Shown here: positions 1 through 8,414 of the stretch, piece by piece
Position numbering within the stretch: position 1 is the first letter of the stretch
Layout: every line of letters starts with the position of its first letter
IMG/VR virus record: IMGVR_UViG_3300025137_000080
Coordinates: 1 to 41,717 of that record
DNA: 41,717 nucleotides
Source: a virus
Reading direction: 5' to 3' (one strand)
Position numbers and translations under genes: made by a program
Notes under the pieces: model-generated
Seen by the model: only the letters and a program-made list of their open reading frames with translations
What the model was told of the DNA's origin: nothing
Databases searched by the model: none

Positions 1-1
1 A

Positions 2-292
2 AATCCTAAAGCAGCTTACATTAAGATGGTGATGGATAAAGCCGACCCATCAACTATGCACGATGATCCAGGTGATATAAGAATAGATCATGACTATTAT
101 TTAGAAGAAAGTCATACAGATGAAAAAATAGCAGATCCTGGAGCAACTTTAGGCCCGGGCCCAAAAGCAGGTCCTGATGGAGTTACTGATAATGCATACA
201 CAAAACAATTTAAGTATAAATTAGTTCCCAAAAATAAAGATGGAACTTATGTACAAAAGGGCTCAGGAATGATAGTTAAAAAATTATTTTAA
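2..292 (+). CDS. C-terminal part of an unidentified gene cut by the window edge
   Basis: The reading frame is open from base 2 and ends at TAA 290-292, giving 97 visible residues. The first internal ATG (base 26) has no convincing leader, and the codons before it are open, so this is most likely the 3' end of a gene that begins outside the window. The visible part is hydrophilic with a Gly/Pro-rich linker (LGPGPKAGPDG) and a basic C-terminus (GSGMIVKKLF). It sits directly upstream of the prohead core/protease/scaffold/capsid series, where T4-like phages usually carry the portal (gp20). I do not recognise portal sequence here and assign no function. Confidence 0.6.
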   Translation, partial: NPKAAYIKMVMDKADPSTMHDDPGDIRIDHDYYLEESHTDEKIADPGATLGPGPKAGPDGVTDNAYTKQFKYKLVPKNKDGTYVQKGSGMIVKKLF

Positions 293-305
293 TACGTATA
301 ACTAT

Positions 306-533
306 ATGTTAGTAACTGAGCAAGAAGATAAACTTGAAAAATTTCAAGAAGACCGAATAAAAGCTTTTGACAAGATTGAAGAAAGATTAAAAAGCTTAAT
401 TAAGCCATTAAGACAGGCAAAAATTGAAACAATAAAATATTATAGGGATAAAGAACCTAAAAGTTATTCTGTAGTATATGGCACAGATTTAATTAACGAT
501 TATATAAACGATATAGAAACATTATTAAAATAA
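306..533 (+). CDS. Small charged protein in the prohead module (gp67/gp68 position)
   Basis: A 75-aa, Lys/Glu-rich, predominantly helical product. The N-terminal ~45 residues (EDKLEKFQEDRIKAFDKIEE) look like an amphipathic helix or coiled coil. It starts 13 bp after the previous gene and ends 7 bp before the next, so it belongs to the same transcript. In T4 and its marine relatives, one or two small core proteins (gp67, gp68) lie between portal and protease. Position and composition fit such a role, but there is no residue-level similarity I can point to. The ATG at 306 is preceded by an A/T-rich leader that contains the 10-mer TACGTATAAC. Confidence 0.65.
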   Translation: MLVTEQEDKLEKFQEDRIKAFDKIEERLKSLIKPLRQAKIETIKYYRDKEPKSYSVVYGTDLINDYINDIETLLK

Positions 534-540
534 GATTGAT

Positions 541-1884
541 ATGAATAAGTCATCAGACCAAATTTTTGAGAACGTAAAAAACACCCTACTTAAGGAAGAA
601 TTAGGTGGTGTAGTTTCATTACAACCCTTAGTAAAATTAACATCAGAAGATTTCAACCCAAATAAACAAGCTTGGGAAAGTAAATTTGAAAACTTTTTAG
701 CAGAAAACGGCTCATTAGAACCAATTGTAAATACTGAAATAAAGTATAATACAAAAGAGGGCGATGAAAAAATTAAAAGTAAAGATACAAAATTTGAAAT
801 GGACAATAAATTAGCGGGTTCATATAAAGTATCTAATGAAGTTGAAAATATTGCATCCCACAATTATGATTATTCACCTTCTGTGGATAATGTTAATAAT
901 GTAAATGCACAAGAAGTACTCACTGGTATCCAATGTGAGATTAATTATAATAAGGAATTAACTTTAGATGAAGCTAAAGAATTAGCAGTTAAAAATTTAT
1001 CTAAAGATCCTTTACATTATGTAAAAGAAGGTCAGTTTGGTGTTAAAGGTTTAGGTTATTCTGAGGCAATGTTAAATACTAAGGAAAATGATGGTGAAAC
1101 TTATGGTGGAAGTGGTTTTAGTGAAAAATTAAAAGATAGTGATAATGCTATGAAAGTAGTTAAGGAAGATAAAGAATGTTGTTCAAAAGAACAAATTAAT
1201 GAAGTATTTGGACAAGTAGTAACAACAGGTAATCCAAATTCATTAGCAGCTATGTCAGGTGAGGTAATTAGAAACATGATGGCTGAAAAAGAAGAAAAAG
1301 ATTTACCAATGGATGAAGCGGAAGATGAAGGAACTGCTGTATCATATTCTGATACTTATGCTACTATGGAAGCTGAAAAAAGACCTGATTATGCAGATGT
1401 AGATGGTGATGGAGATGAAAAAGAATCAATGGAAAAAGCTTTGAAAGATAAAAAGAAAAAACCTAAAAAAGAATCAATTGATTCTAAATTATCTGAAATA
1501 GGAAAAGCAGGTGATATTACAAAAATGGAAGCTCAATTAGAATTTTTAAATAATCATATCGATGAAAAAATTAATAGAGTAAGTTCAATATCTGAAGATG
1601 AAAATTTATCTGAATTAATTGATAAGAAAAAAATGAAAGACATGCAAAGAGAAATTAAGCTTTTAGAAAAAAGAAAAGGCAAGATGGAAAAAATGTATGA
1701 AAAAATGTGTGGTAAAAAATACAAAAGATCTGAAATGGTAGATGAAATGAATGATCAAAGCGTATTTGACTTTGCAAACCCAACAGGAGGAGAAACTCTT
1801 GATCCATACCCAAGAAAAGTAGGCCAGGCAACGGGTAAAAGTTATTTAAACAGACCATCAGGACCTGCTAAAAATCCTAAATAA
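541..1884 (+). CDS. 447-aa putative prohead core / head assembly protein
   Basis: A hydrophilic, highly charged protein with no signal peptide or membrane segment. The N-terminal ~230 residues are mixed. Around residues 284-295 there is an aspartate-rich loop (ADVDGDGDEKES) resembling the first half of a calcium-binding EF-hand/dockerin loop, followed by a Lys-rich linker. Residues ~325-395 are strongly coiled-coil-like (MQREIKLLEKRKGKMEKMYE). The C-terminus is Pro/Gly-rich. The stop overlaps the ATG of the protease gene (TAATG), which implies translational coupling. Its place between the small core-like ORF and the gp21-like protease suggests an internal prohead protein or protease substrate. 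That role is inference; I do not recognise the family. Confidence 0.7.
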   Translation: MNKSSDQIFENVKNTLLKEELGGVVSLQPLVKLTSEDFNPNKQAWESKFENFLAENGSLEPIVNTEIKYNTKEGDEKIKSKDTKFEMDNKLAGSYKVSNEVENIASHNYDYSPSVDNVNNVNAQEVLTGIQCEINYNKELTLDEAKELAVKNLSKDPLHYVKEGQFGVKGLGYSEAMLNTKENDGETYGGSGFSEKLKDSDNAMKVVKEDKECCSKEQINEVFGQVVTTGNPNSLAAMSGEVIRNMMAEKEEKDLPMDEAEDEGTAVSYSDTYATMEAEKRPDYADVDGDGDEKESMEKALKDKKKKPKKESIDSKLSEIGKAGDITKMEAQLEFLNNHIDEKINRVSSISEDENLSELIDKKKMKDMQREIKLLEKRKGKMEKMYEKMCGKKYKRSEMVDEMNDQSVFDFANPTGGETLDPYPRKVGQATGKSYLNRPSGPAKNPK

Positions 1885-2489
1885 TGAGTAAAAAACTCTT
1901 AATAGAAACTCATACTATTAAGATTTCCCCTTCTCAATTAACTGAAAACGTTAATGCAGATAATGGAAATTTAATGGTAGAGGGTATTTTAGCTACGGCT
2001 GAAGTAAAAAATGGTAATGGTCGTTATTATTCAAAAGCTTTATGGAATAGAGAAATGGACAAATATAATGAACTTATTGAACAAAGACGTTCAATGGGGG
2101 AACTAGACCATCCAGAATCTACTGTTATAAATTTAAAAAATGTATCACATTTAATTACTGAGTATTTTTGGGATAAAGATAATGTAATTGGTAAAATAGA
2201 AGTATTACCAACTCCCTCAGGTAATATATTAAAAGAACTTATTAAGAATGGTATTACAGTAGGTGTATCATCTCGTGGTATGGGTTCTTTAGAGGATAAA
2301 GGTGGTGTAATGGAAGTACAAGATGACTTCGAATTATTATGTTGGGATTTTGTTTCAACACCCTCAAATCCAGGTTCTTATATGCATACCTTAAATGAAG
2401 GTAAAAATGCAGTTACATATGATTATACTAATGTAAATAAAGTAATACACGAAATCCTTTGTTCTAAAGGAAATTGTACTATTTTTTAA
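1884..2489 (+). CDS. 21: Prohead core protein protease (T4 gp21-like)
   Basis: A 201-aa serine protease of the herpesvirus-assemblin/T4 gp21 type. It matures the prohead by cleaving scaffold, core and capsid propeptides after Glu. Visible hallmarks are the GELDHPES block carrying the probable catalytic His76, the GVSSRGMGS block carrying the probable nucleophile Ser129 or Ser130, and WDFVSTPSNPG with Asp155 as the likely third residue. The N-terminal VEGILATAEVKNGNGRYYS is typical of the family entry strand. The length matches T4 gp21 (about 210 aa). The start overlaps the upstream stop by one base, and scaffold and major capsid genes follow, the canonical order. Two hairpins lie in the leader to the scaffold gene. 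Confidence 0.93.
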   Translation: MSKKLLIETHTIKISPSQLTENVNADNGNLMVEGILATAEVKNGNGRYYSKALWNREMDKYNELIEQRRSMGELDHPESTVINLKNVSHLITEYFWDKDNVIGKIEVLPTPSGNILKELIKNGITVGVSSRGMGSLEDKGGVMEVQDDFELLCWDFVSTPSNPGSYMHTLNEGKNAVTYDYTNVNKVIHEILCSKGNCTIF

Positions 2490-2507
2490 TTTTTTCGAAA
2501 TAAACAT

Positions 2508-2587
2508 ATACGTATAACCGTAATACACCATTTTTTATATGGTGTTAAATAAAAAAATATTTCCTATTACGATTCTTAATAATCGTA
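2508..2587 (+). promoter_or_regulatory. Two small hairpins in the scaffold-gene leader
   Basis: In the 122-bp gap before the scaffold ATG (2612) there are two inverted repeats. The first is ACACCAT (2525-2531) pairing with ATGGTGT (2539-2545). The second is TACGATT (2568-2574) pairing with AATCGTA (2581-2587). The first is followed by an A-rich, not U-rich, run, so it is not a standard terminator. The gap also contains the palindrome ATACGTAT (2508-2515), also found at 292-299. The gap separates protease from scaffold/capsid and could be an RNA-processing or attenuation site adjusting the high expression that scaffold and capsid need. Function is inferred. Confidence 0.4.
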
Positions 2588-2611
2588 TTTCACAAAAAAA
2601 ATTTTGAGATT

Positions 2612-3778
2612 ATGTCTAACAACAGAGATTTGTTAAAAGAAGCAATTGCTGATGCTAAAGCCGTTAAGGAAACAGCTATCGCAAATGCTAAACTCGCTCT
2701 TGAGGAAGCTTTCACTCCACATTTAAAATCAATGCTTTCAGCAAAATTAGAAGAAATGGACAAAGAAGACGTCGACGAAGGATACGGTAAAAAGTATGAA
2801 GAAGACGACGTTAAAGAAGAAATGGATTCTAAAGATGATATGAAAGAAGAGAAAGAAGATATGGATGAAGCTAAAGAAGAGCTTGATGAAATTAACCTTG
2901 ATGAATTGTTAGCCGAACTTGATGAAGAAATGTCAGATTCCGAAAAAGAAAAAGTCGACAGAGAAGTTGATGCTGTCAGAGATGATTTAGACCAAATATC
3001 TAAACTAGCTAAAGATGCTGGTGAAGATGCTAAAGATATCAAAGACAAAATTGATGAAACTGAAGATAAAGAGGACGTCAAAGAAGATGCCAGAACAGAT
3101 GCCGAAGAAGAAGGCTACAAAGATGGTATGAAGGACGAAAAGGAAGATATGGATGACGAAGATATCGATCTAGAAGATATGTCTGAAGATGACCTGAAAG
3201 GGTTTATCGAAGATGTTATTAAAGATATGGTATCAGATGGAACTATCGAAGCAGGCGGAGAATTCGAAGAGGAAGATATGGAAATGATGGATGTGGAAGA
3301 TGTTGAAGATGTGGATGTTGATATAGAAATCGACGAAGCAAAAGACATGGACAAAGGCGAAAAAGGTGTTGGAAACGAGGATGGAGACAGAGATGACTCT
3401 AGAATTGAAAAAGAGACCGAAAAAATGAGATTCAAAGAAGCAATGGATGAAATCCAGGAGCTTAAAAAAGAATTGAATGAAGTAAACCTTTTAAATGCTA
3501 AACTACTTTACACAAACAAAATTTTCAAATCTAAAAATTTATCTGAAGGTAAAAAAGTCAAAGTGCTTAAGGCATTTGACAAAGCGTCTTCAGTAAAAGA
3601 AGCTAAAGTTATTTTTGAAACATTAAACGAAGGTTTAATATCAAAATCAGCAGTTAAGACAAGACCACAAGGTAGTGCTTCTAAAGCTACTGGAACAATA
3701 ACTGAAGCTAAAAAACAACCAATAATTGAATCAAACGATGTTTACAACAGAATGCGTAAACTAGCTGGTTTAATTTAA
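2612..3778 (+). CDS. 22: Prohead scaffold protein (T4 gp22-like)
   Basis: A 388-aa, extremely acidic (Asp/Glu) and Lys-rich, low-complexity helical protein with no hydrophobic core. These are the properties of a T4-type assembly scaffold, which forms the prohead core and is then degraded by the gp21 protease. Residues 1-50 form an alanine-rich helix (LLKEAIADAKAVKETAIANA), followed by long acidic runs. The C-terminal ~110 residues are more ordered and end in NRMRKLAGLI. It lies between the protease and the capsid gene, 34 bp before the capsid ATG. The acidic repeats produce long serine-rich antisense frames that are not genes. Identification rests on composition and gene order. Confidence 0.85.
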   Translation: MSNNRDLLKEAIADAKAVKETAIANAKLALEEAFTPHLKSMLSAKLEEMDKEDVDEGYGKKYEEDDVKEEMDSKDDMKEEKEDMDEAKEELDEINLDELLAELDEEMSDSEKEKVDREVDAVRDDLDQISKLAKDAGEDAKDIKDKIDETEDKEDVKEDARTDAEEEGYKDGMKDEKEDMDDEDIDLEDMSEDDLKGFIEDVIKDMVSDGTIEAGGEFEEEDMEMMDVEDVEDVDVDIEIDEAKDMDKGEKGVGNEDGDRDDSRIEKETEKMRFKEAMDEIQELKKELNEVNLLNAKLLYTNKIFKSKNLSEGKKVKVLKAFDKASSVKEAKVIFETLNEGLISKSAVKTRPQGSASKATGTITEAKKQPIIESNDVYNRMRKLAGLI

Positions 3779-3812
3779 AAAAATCAATTAATAACCCTAA
3801 AAACAGAAAACA

Positions 3813-5513
3813 ATGAGTTTAAATTCTCTTTTAGAAAGTGCAAACCCTTACCAATCACTACAGAGTGATGCTGCTAAATTAGCTGGTAAATGGGAAAAAA
3901 CAGGTTTATTAGAAGGTTTAGGAGGTTCCCACAAAAATAATATGGGAATTATTCTTGAAAACCAAGCTAAACAACTTGTAGTTGAGCAAAGCTCAACAGG
4001 TGGAGGTGCGTCTTCTACTGGTACATTTCAGTCACAAACAGGTGTGAATGTAGGTGGTCAGTGGGCAGGTGTTGCTTTACCATTGGTACGTAAAGTTTTT
4101 GGACAGATAGCTGCCCAAGAATTCGTATCAGTACAACCAATGAACTTACCTTCAGGACTAGTGTTTTATCTAGATTTCCAATATGGAAGTGCTAAAACAC
4201 CTTTCGGTGCTGGTGGTTCATTATATGGTAACAAAGATGCTAACAATAATCCATTTGGTAACACAAATGAAGGTGGATTATACGGTTCAGGTAGATTTGG
4301 TTACTCAATTCAAAATACTCAATCAAAAGTAACTTTAGTTGCGGGAGATTGGGCTACTGCGACTTGGGACCAATTAAACTTTAACAGTACATATTCAGCT
4401 TCTTCTGCAGCAAGTCATTTTTATGCTATTGCAGTACCAACTTCTTCATTAGCTTTTGCTGATGTACAAGGAGTTAAAGGATTTAACGTCTTTACTGGTT
4501 CATTAACAGCTGCTGTAATTACAGGATCTGATGGAACAGTACCAGGTGTTCAATTATCTGAATTTACTGCATATTCACAAGGTGGTGACATTACATTTGT
4601 TGCTACTAAATCGGCCTTTGCTACTAATGGTACTGGTTCAATTTGGGTGAATTACCAACTTCAACCAACTGATAAATTCAGAGGTGATTTCGAAGCTGGA
4701 AATGCAAAACCAAATTCTTACAATAACAGTGATGACTGTTGCCCAGAGCAAGTTATTCCAGAAATCAACATTCAGATGCAATCATCTGCAATCGTTGCTA
4801 AAACTAGAAAACTTAAAGCTGTATGGACTCCAGAATTTGCTCAAGATCTTAACGCTTACCACGCTCTAGATGCTGAAGCTGAATTAACTTCAATCTTAAG
4901 TGAGTATATTTCATTAGAAATAGACTTAGAAATCTTAAGTATGTTAATTGAGTCTGCTGCTGCTGGAACAGAAAACTGGTCAGCTGTAAACAACCAGTCA
5001 GTTACTGGAACTGGTGCTAACATAGCATTAGGAGATCTTGGATTTTATAATTCACAAGGACAATGGTTCCAAACATTAGGAACTAAAATCCAAAAACTAA
5101 GTAATATTATTCACCAGAAAACACTGAGAGGTGGAGCTAACTTTATGGTAGTTTCTCCAACAGTTGCAACTATTCTAGAATCAATTCCAGGATTTGCTGC
5201 TAATTCTGATGGTGATGCTGCTAAAATGACATATGCATTTGGTGTACAAAAAGTTGGTGCTCTAAATGACCGTCAGAAAGTTTACAAAAATCCTTATATG
5301 ACTGCTAACCAAATCCTTTTAGGATATAGAGGTTCTCAGTTCTTAGAAAGTGGTGCTGTATTTGCTCCATATATTCCGTTAATCATGACTCCACTAGTAT
5401 ACGATCCAGATACGTTCGTACCTAGAAAAGGTCTATTAACTAGATATGCTAAGAAAATGGTAAGACCAGAATTTTATGGTTTAATCAACGTAGCAGGATT
5501 AAATACTTTATAG
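3813..5513 (+). CDS. 23: Major capsid protein (T4 gp23-like)
   Basis: A 566-aa HK97-fold major head protein that forms the capsid lattice. Blocks resembling T4 gp23 are WAGVALPLVRKVFGQIAAQE then VSVQPMNLPSGLVFYLDFQY (about residues 90-125), and VWTPEFAQDLNAYHALDAEA followed by a helix rich in Leu/Ile (about 335-380). The N-terminal ~58 residues mirror the T4 propeptide (KW..LLEG.., ILENQAK), with protease-type sites ending in Glu; VVE58 before a Ser/Gly-rich run is the likeliest cleavage point. It is somewhat longer than T4 gp23 (521 aa); the extra length seems to lie between about residues 130 and 320. A strong terminator follows 25 bp downstream, ending the head transcript. Confidence 0.95.
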   Translation: MSLNSLLESANPYQSLQSDAAKLAGKWEKTGLLEGLGGSHKNNMGIILENQAKQLVVEQSSTGGGASSTGTFQSQTGVNVGGQWAGVALPLVRKVFGQIAAQEFVSVQPMNLPSGLVFYLDFQYGSAKTPFGAGGSLYGNKDANNNPFGNTNEGGLYGSGRFGYSIQNTQSKVTLVAGDWATATWDQLNFNSTYSASSAASHFYAIAVPTSSLAFADVQGVKGFNVFTGSLTAAVITGSDGTVPGVQLSEFTAYSQGGDITFVATKSAFATNGTGSIWVNYQLQPTDKFRGDFEAGNAKPNSYNNSDDCCPEQVIPEINIQMQSSAIVAKTRKLKAVWTPEFAQDLNAYHALDAEAELTSILSEYISLEIDLEILSMLIESAAAGTENWSAVNNQSVTGTGANIALGDLGFYNSQGQWFQTLGTKIQKLSNIIHQKTLRGGANFMVVSPTVATILESIPGFAANSDGDAAKMTYAFGVQKVGALNDRQKVYKNPYMTANQILLGYRGSQFLESGAVFAPYIPLIMTPLVYDPDTFVPRKGLLTRYAKKMVRPEFYGLINVAGLNTL

Positions 5514-5538
5514 TAGTATTTACTTTTCTTAATAAAAT

Positions 5539-5564
5539 AACCCGGCTTTTTGCCGGGTTTTTTT
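5539..5564 (+). terminator. Rho-independent terminator after the capsid gene
   Basis: A perfect 8-bp GC-rich stem, AACCCGGC (5539-5546) with GCCGGGTT (5552-5559), and a 5-nt T loop, run into a T tract to 5564. It ends the prohead/capsid transcript. The GC content of the stem stands out in very AT-rich surroundings. Confidence 0.9.
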
Positions 5565-5696
5565 ATCCTTATCTCCTTATATTTATATTTAATTTTATAT
5601 GTATATTTACGTATTTACTCAATTTAATAATAATAGTAATATTACCCCCTGAAGATAATTATATTCCAAGAAAATACATAAAATATTTTTAATTAA

Positions 5697-5737
5697 TATT
5701 TATAATTATAACAATTCATTTCATATTTATAATAAAA
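5697..5737 (+). promoter_or_regulatory. Late-type promoter motif, tandem copies
   Basis: ATATTTATAATAAAA at 5723-5737 lies 7 bp before the ATG at 5745. A partial copy, TATTTATAAT, lies at 5697-5706. This 15-mer recurs before most structural genes in the window. The remainder of the 5514-5744 gap contains only the capsid terminator and AT-rich sequence. Confidence 0.65.
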
Positions 5738-5744
5738 AAGAATT

Positions 5745-6287
5745 ATGGCATTGTGTACTACAACAGGTTCATTAGATGTTTTTATACGTGAAAGCATAAC
5801 TTTACCAAATGGCAATGAAGAAGTTGCTACAAATAATATAAAAATAGCTAATGTAAACCAATTAGTAAGAAGAATAGATACAATATCTGCAAATTGGGAG
5901 GGAACAGGAGTTGAAATTTTAAGATTTGTTGATAATGAAGCTTCTCAAGTAGCTGGTTCATTTGTAAGAGATACTGTTAAATATTTAAGATTTACCAATT
6001 TAGATTGTACTAATTACGTATCTATTTATTTAATCCAAGATAGCCCAGATGCTCAATCTCCTAATACAGGTAATGTGGGATCAGGAGATGAAGGTGTATT
6101 TAGGTTAGATGCAGGAAAATCAATGATGTTATCTAATGCTCAATTTGAAAGTAGTAATTATTATGATTATGTAGTAGATGGGTATGTTGATATACAGTAT
6201 TATTCATCATTTTCATCGCTTTATAGTATAAAAGCAAAAGCAAATAACGCAGACGTTAGAATAGAGTATCTTGTAGGCTCTTCTTAA
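5745..6287 (+). CDS. 180-aa putative virion structural protein
   Basis: A compact, probably all-beta protein without signal peptide or membrane segment. The pattern of alternating strands (VKYLRFTNLDCTNYVSIYLI, then FRLDAGKSMMLS, then KANNADVRIEYLVG) is the style seen in small phage decoration or fibre-attachment proteins whose strands describe a value and its display. It has its own late-type promoter and is followed directly by another late-type promoter overlapping its stop codon. Position between capsid and neck genes suggests a head decoration or collar component. I do not recognise a named family. Confidence 0.7.
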   Translation: MALCTTTGSLDVFIRESITLPNGNEEVATNNIKIANVNQLVRRIDTISANWEGTGVEILRFVDNEASQVAGSFVRDTVKYLRFTNLDCTNYVSIYLIQDSPDAQSPNTGNVGSGDEGVFRLDAGKSMMLSNAQFESSNYYDYVVDGYVDIQYYSSFSSLYSIKAKANNADVRIEYLVGSS

Positions 6288-6301
6288 TATTTATAATAAA
6301 A
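6287..6301 (+). promoter_or_regulatory. Late-type promoter motif
   Basis: An exact copy of ATATTTATAATAAAA. Its first base is the last base of the preceding stop codon, and it lies 15 bp before the ATG at 6317. Confidence 0.65.
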
Positions 6302-6316
6302 TTAAATTAAATAAAA

Positions 6317-6610
6317 ATGGCATTAACATTTAGAACAGGTTCCGGAGGGAAAGGATCAGCTTTAACAATAGACGAATTAGATAATAATTTTAGATTTTTT
6401 ACTGGGTCACACGATGTATCTGGATCATTTACAGTTTCGGGTAGTGTAACAATAACAGGCTCTTTAGTTATAAGTGCTAGTGGTGATAGTTCAATTAGAT
6501 GGGAAAATTTATCCACATCAGAACCTTTAGTAACTGGTTCACTTTGGATATCAGGTAGTGGGGATGGATCCGCAAGTGGTTCTGGATATTTAATGATATT
6601 TAACCCATAA
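6317..6610 (+). CDS. 97-aa fibre-like small structural protein
   Basis: The N-terminus (LTFRTGSGGKGSALTIDELDNNF) is a pattern I associate with the virion-attachment end of phage tail fibres. It is followed by Gly/Ser/Thr-rich beta repeats (VSGSFTVSGSVTITGSLVIS) and a short Gly-rich tail ending MIFNP. At 97 aa it is far shorter than a fibre, so it may be a collar/whisker peptide, an adaptor, or the remnant of a longer fibre. It is monocistronic: a late-type promoter precedes it and a terminator follows 26 bp after its stop. Confidence 0.65.
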   Translation: MALTFRTGSGGKGSALTIDELDNNFRFFTGSHDVSGSFTVSGSVTITGSLVISASGDSSIRWENLSTSEPLVTGSLWISGSGDGSASGSGYLMIFNP

Positions 6611-6635
6611 TAAAAAGTAAATAAAATAAAAATTT

Positions 6636-6662
6636 AAGGCCTCAATTTGAGGTCTTTTTTTT
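6636..6662 (+). terminator. Rho-independent terminator
   Basis: AAGGCCTC (6636-6643) pairs with GAGGTCTT (6649-6656), including one G-T pair, across a 5-nt loop and followed by a T run to 6662. It is placed immediately before a new late-type promoter at 6664. Confidence 0.82.
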
Positions 6663-6663
6663 C

Positions 6664-6678
6664 ATATTTATAATAAAA
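6664..6678 (+). promoter_or_regulatory. Late-type promoter motif
   Basis: An exact copy of ATATTTATAATAAAA directly after the terminator, 10 bp before the ATG at 6689. It starts the neck gene transcript. Confidence 0.7.
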
Positions 6679-6688
6679 CTAGATTCTT

Positions 6689-7882
6689 ATGAATATTCCA
6701 ATTTATGATGGTAATCCCTTATGGAATCCAAATGCCACTGCTTTTGGCTTTTACAATAATGATATTGAATTTCAAGTTGATTGTTTAAAAGTAGCTAAAT
6801 TTATAACTACAAGATTAGGGTACCCATTAATGGATGTTGAACTCCAATCAGGTTCTATTTATACTGCATTCGAAGAAGCTATAACTACTTATGGAAATGA
6901 GTTATATGCTTATCTTATTAGAGAAAATATACTAGATCTTACAGGTTTACCATATGCTGAATTAGATTTAAGTGAAACAATTATTTCACCAAATTTTGAA
7001 ACTATAGTTAGAATGTCAGAACAATATGGTGAAGAAGCAGGTGTAGGAGGAAACGTTACTTGGTATAAAGGAAGTATACCCTTAACTTCTAGCGTTCAGG
7101 ATTATGATTTAAAAGTATGGGCAAAAGATCAGGGTATAACGGGTAGTATAGAAATAAAAAGAGTATTTTATCAAACACCCGTTCCAGCATCAGCTAGGTA
7201 TTTAGATCCTTTTGATGGGTTTGGTTTTGGTGGTGTTGCTGCAGCAGGTTTAATGGGACTAGGTGGATTTGGAGGAGCAGGTGGTTATTTAATGATGCCA
7301 CTTAATTATGATATGCAAGTTATTCAAGCTATTGAATTAAATGAAATGGTTAGATTATCTAATTACAGTTTTGAAATACATAACAATGTAATTAGAATAT
7401 TCCCAATACCAGGACCTTACGAAGTAAGTGGAGTAGGTGAGGATGAAGAAGATAATGGTTTTCACTGTGGAAATTTATGGTTTGAGTATATTAAAAGAAA
7501 TGATAGAATAAGTAGCAGTATTCAATGTGCAGAAGGTTTAATTAGTAATGTTTCAAATATTCCTTATCAAAACCCTACTTATGCATTAATTAACTCAGTA
7601 GGTAGACAATGGATTTTTGAATATACATTAGCATTATGTAAAGAAATTTTAGGGTATGTTAGGGGTAAATATAGTACAGTACCTATTCCTAATGCTGATA
7701 TGACATTAAATCAAGCTGATCTTTTAGCAGCAGCAACTGCTGAAAAAACAGCTTTATTAGAAAGATTAAGAGCATATTTTGATGAAACTTCAAGAGCTAA
7801 ATTGTTAGAAAGAAAAGTTTTAGAAGCAGATGCAGTACTAAAAGAATTAGATCAAGTACCACGTGTAATTTATATAGGATAA
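6689..7882 (+). CDS. Neck / head-completion protein (gp13-like)
   Basis: A 397-aa protein that opens the neck operon. The N-terminal region (FITTRLGYPLMDVELQSGSI followed by YTAFEEAITTYGNEL, about residues 38-75) and the C-terminal helical region rich in Ala/Leu/Glu with ARAKLLERKVLEAD-type sequence fit T4-superfamily gp13-like neck proteins, which close the portal and join head to tail. Residues ~175-205 are a glycine-rich loop (FGFGGVAAAGLMGLGGFGG). It ends one base before the gp14-like gene and is followed by a gp15-like gene. That order (13-14-15) is the strongest support. Assignment is by context and local pattern, not by alignment. Confidence 0.72.
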   Translation: MNIPIYDGNPLWNPNATAFGFYNNDIEFQVDCLKVAKFITTRLGYPLMDVELQSGSIYTAFEEAITTYGNELYAYLIRENILDLTGLPYAELDLSETIISPNFETIVRMSEQYGEEAGVGGNVTWYKGSIPLTSSVQDYDLKVWAKDQGITGSIEIKRVFYQTPVPASARYLDPFDGFGFGGVAAAGLMGLGGFGGAGGYLMMPLNYDMQVIQAIELNEMVRLSNYSFEIHNNVIRIFPIPGPYEVSGVGEDEEDNGFHCGNLWFEYIKRNDRISSSIQCAEGLISNVSNIPYQNPTYALINSVGRQWIFEYTLALCKEILGYVRGKYSTVPIPNADMTLNQADLLAAATAEKTALLERLRAYFDETSRAKLLERKVLEADAVLKELDQVPRVIYIG

Positions 7883-7883
7883 T

Positions 7884-8414
7884 ATGGCAATGTTCGCAAG
7901 ACAGAGAGATGTTTCTCTGGTAAGACATTTAAATAGAGAAGTTATGGGTAATGTTATTACTCAACAATGTGCTATCTATCAATTTAAATTAGAAGAAACC
8001 AAAGTAAATATTTATGGAGAAGCTGCTGATGAAAAATTTTATAATGGTCCCTTTTTATTTAATGTTTTAATAAGTAGACAAGACCAACAATACCCTGAAA
8101 ATGAAGAAGGTATACAATTTGAACAATCAATTGATTTTTATTTCTTAAGAGATGATCTAGTTGACGCAAACGTAGTACCAGATGTAGGAGATATAATTTT
8201 ATATCAAGAGGGTTATTATGGAGTTCAAAGTACAGTTGGTAATCAATATTGGAGTGGTAAAAACCCAGATTATCCTAATAATAATTCAGATGGTACAGAT
8301 AATCCGTTAAATCCAAATCTACAATTATTTGGAACAAATTTATCAATATTAGTATCAACATATTATATTTCAGCAGATAAACCTGCAATTTCACCTTATA
8401 TAGAAAGATTTTAA
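7884..8414 (+). CDS. Neck protein (gp14-like)
   Basis: A 176-aa protein. The pattern NIYGEAADEKFYNGPF, followed by a strand region and a late DVGDIILYQEGYYGVQS block, resembles the gp14 neck proteins of marine T4-like phages (YGE..D..F near the N-terminal third, then a G-D-I/x-hydrophobic strand). Gp14 with gp13 forms the collar through which the tail docks onto the filled head. It begins one base after the gp13-like stop, and its own stop overlaps the next ATG (TAATG), so the three neck genes are translationally coupled. Confidence is moderate for the family and high that it is a real structural gene. Confidence 0.7.
   Translation: MAMFARQRDVSLVRHLNREVMGNVITQQCAIYQFKLEETKVNIYGEAADEKFYNGPFLFNVLISRQDQQYPENEEGIQFEQSIDFYFLRDDLVDANVVPDVGDIILYQEGYYGVQSTVGNQYWSGKNPDYPNNNSDGTDNPLNPNLQLFGTNLSILVSTYYISADKPAISPYIERF

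Noticed and set aside
525-863. 112-codon minus-strand ORF
   Set aside because: Lies wholly opposite the coupled 447-aa gene, has no start signal, and reads as typical antisense of AT-rich coding DNA.
2590-3435. Serine-rich minus-strand ORFs opposite the scaffold gene
   Set aside because: Shadow of acidic GAA/GAT codons; no promoter and no neighbouring minus-strand genes.
4684-4869. 61-codon + strand ORF within the capsid gene
   Set aside because: Out-of-frame shadow inside strongly conserved capsid sequence.
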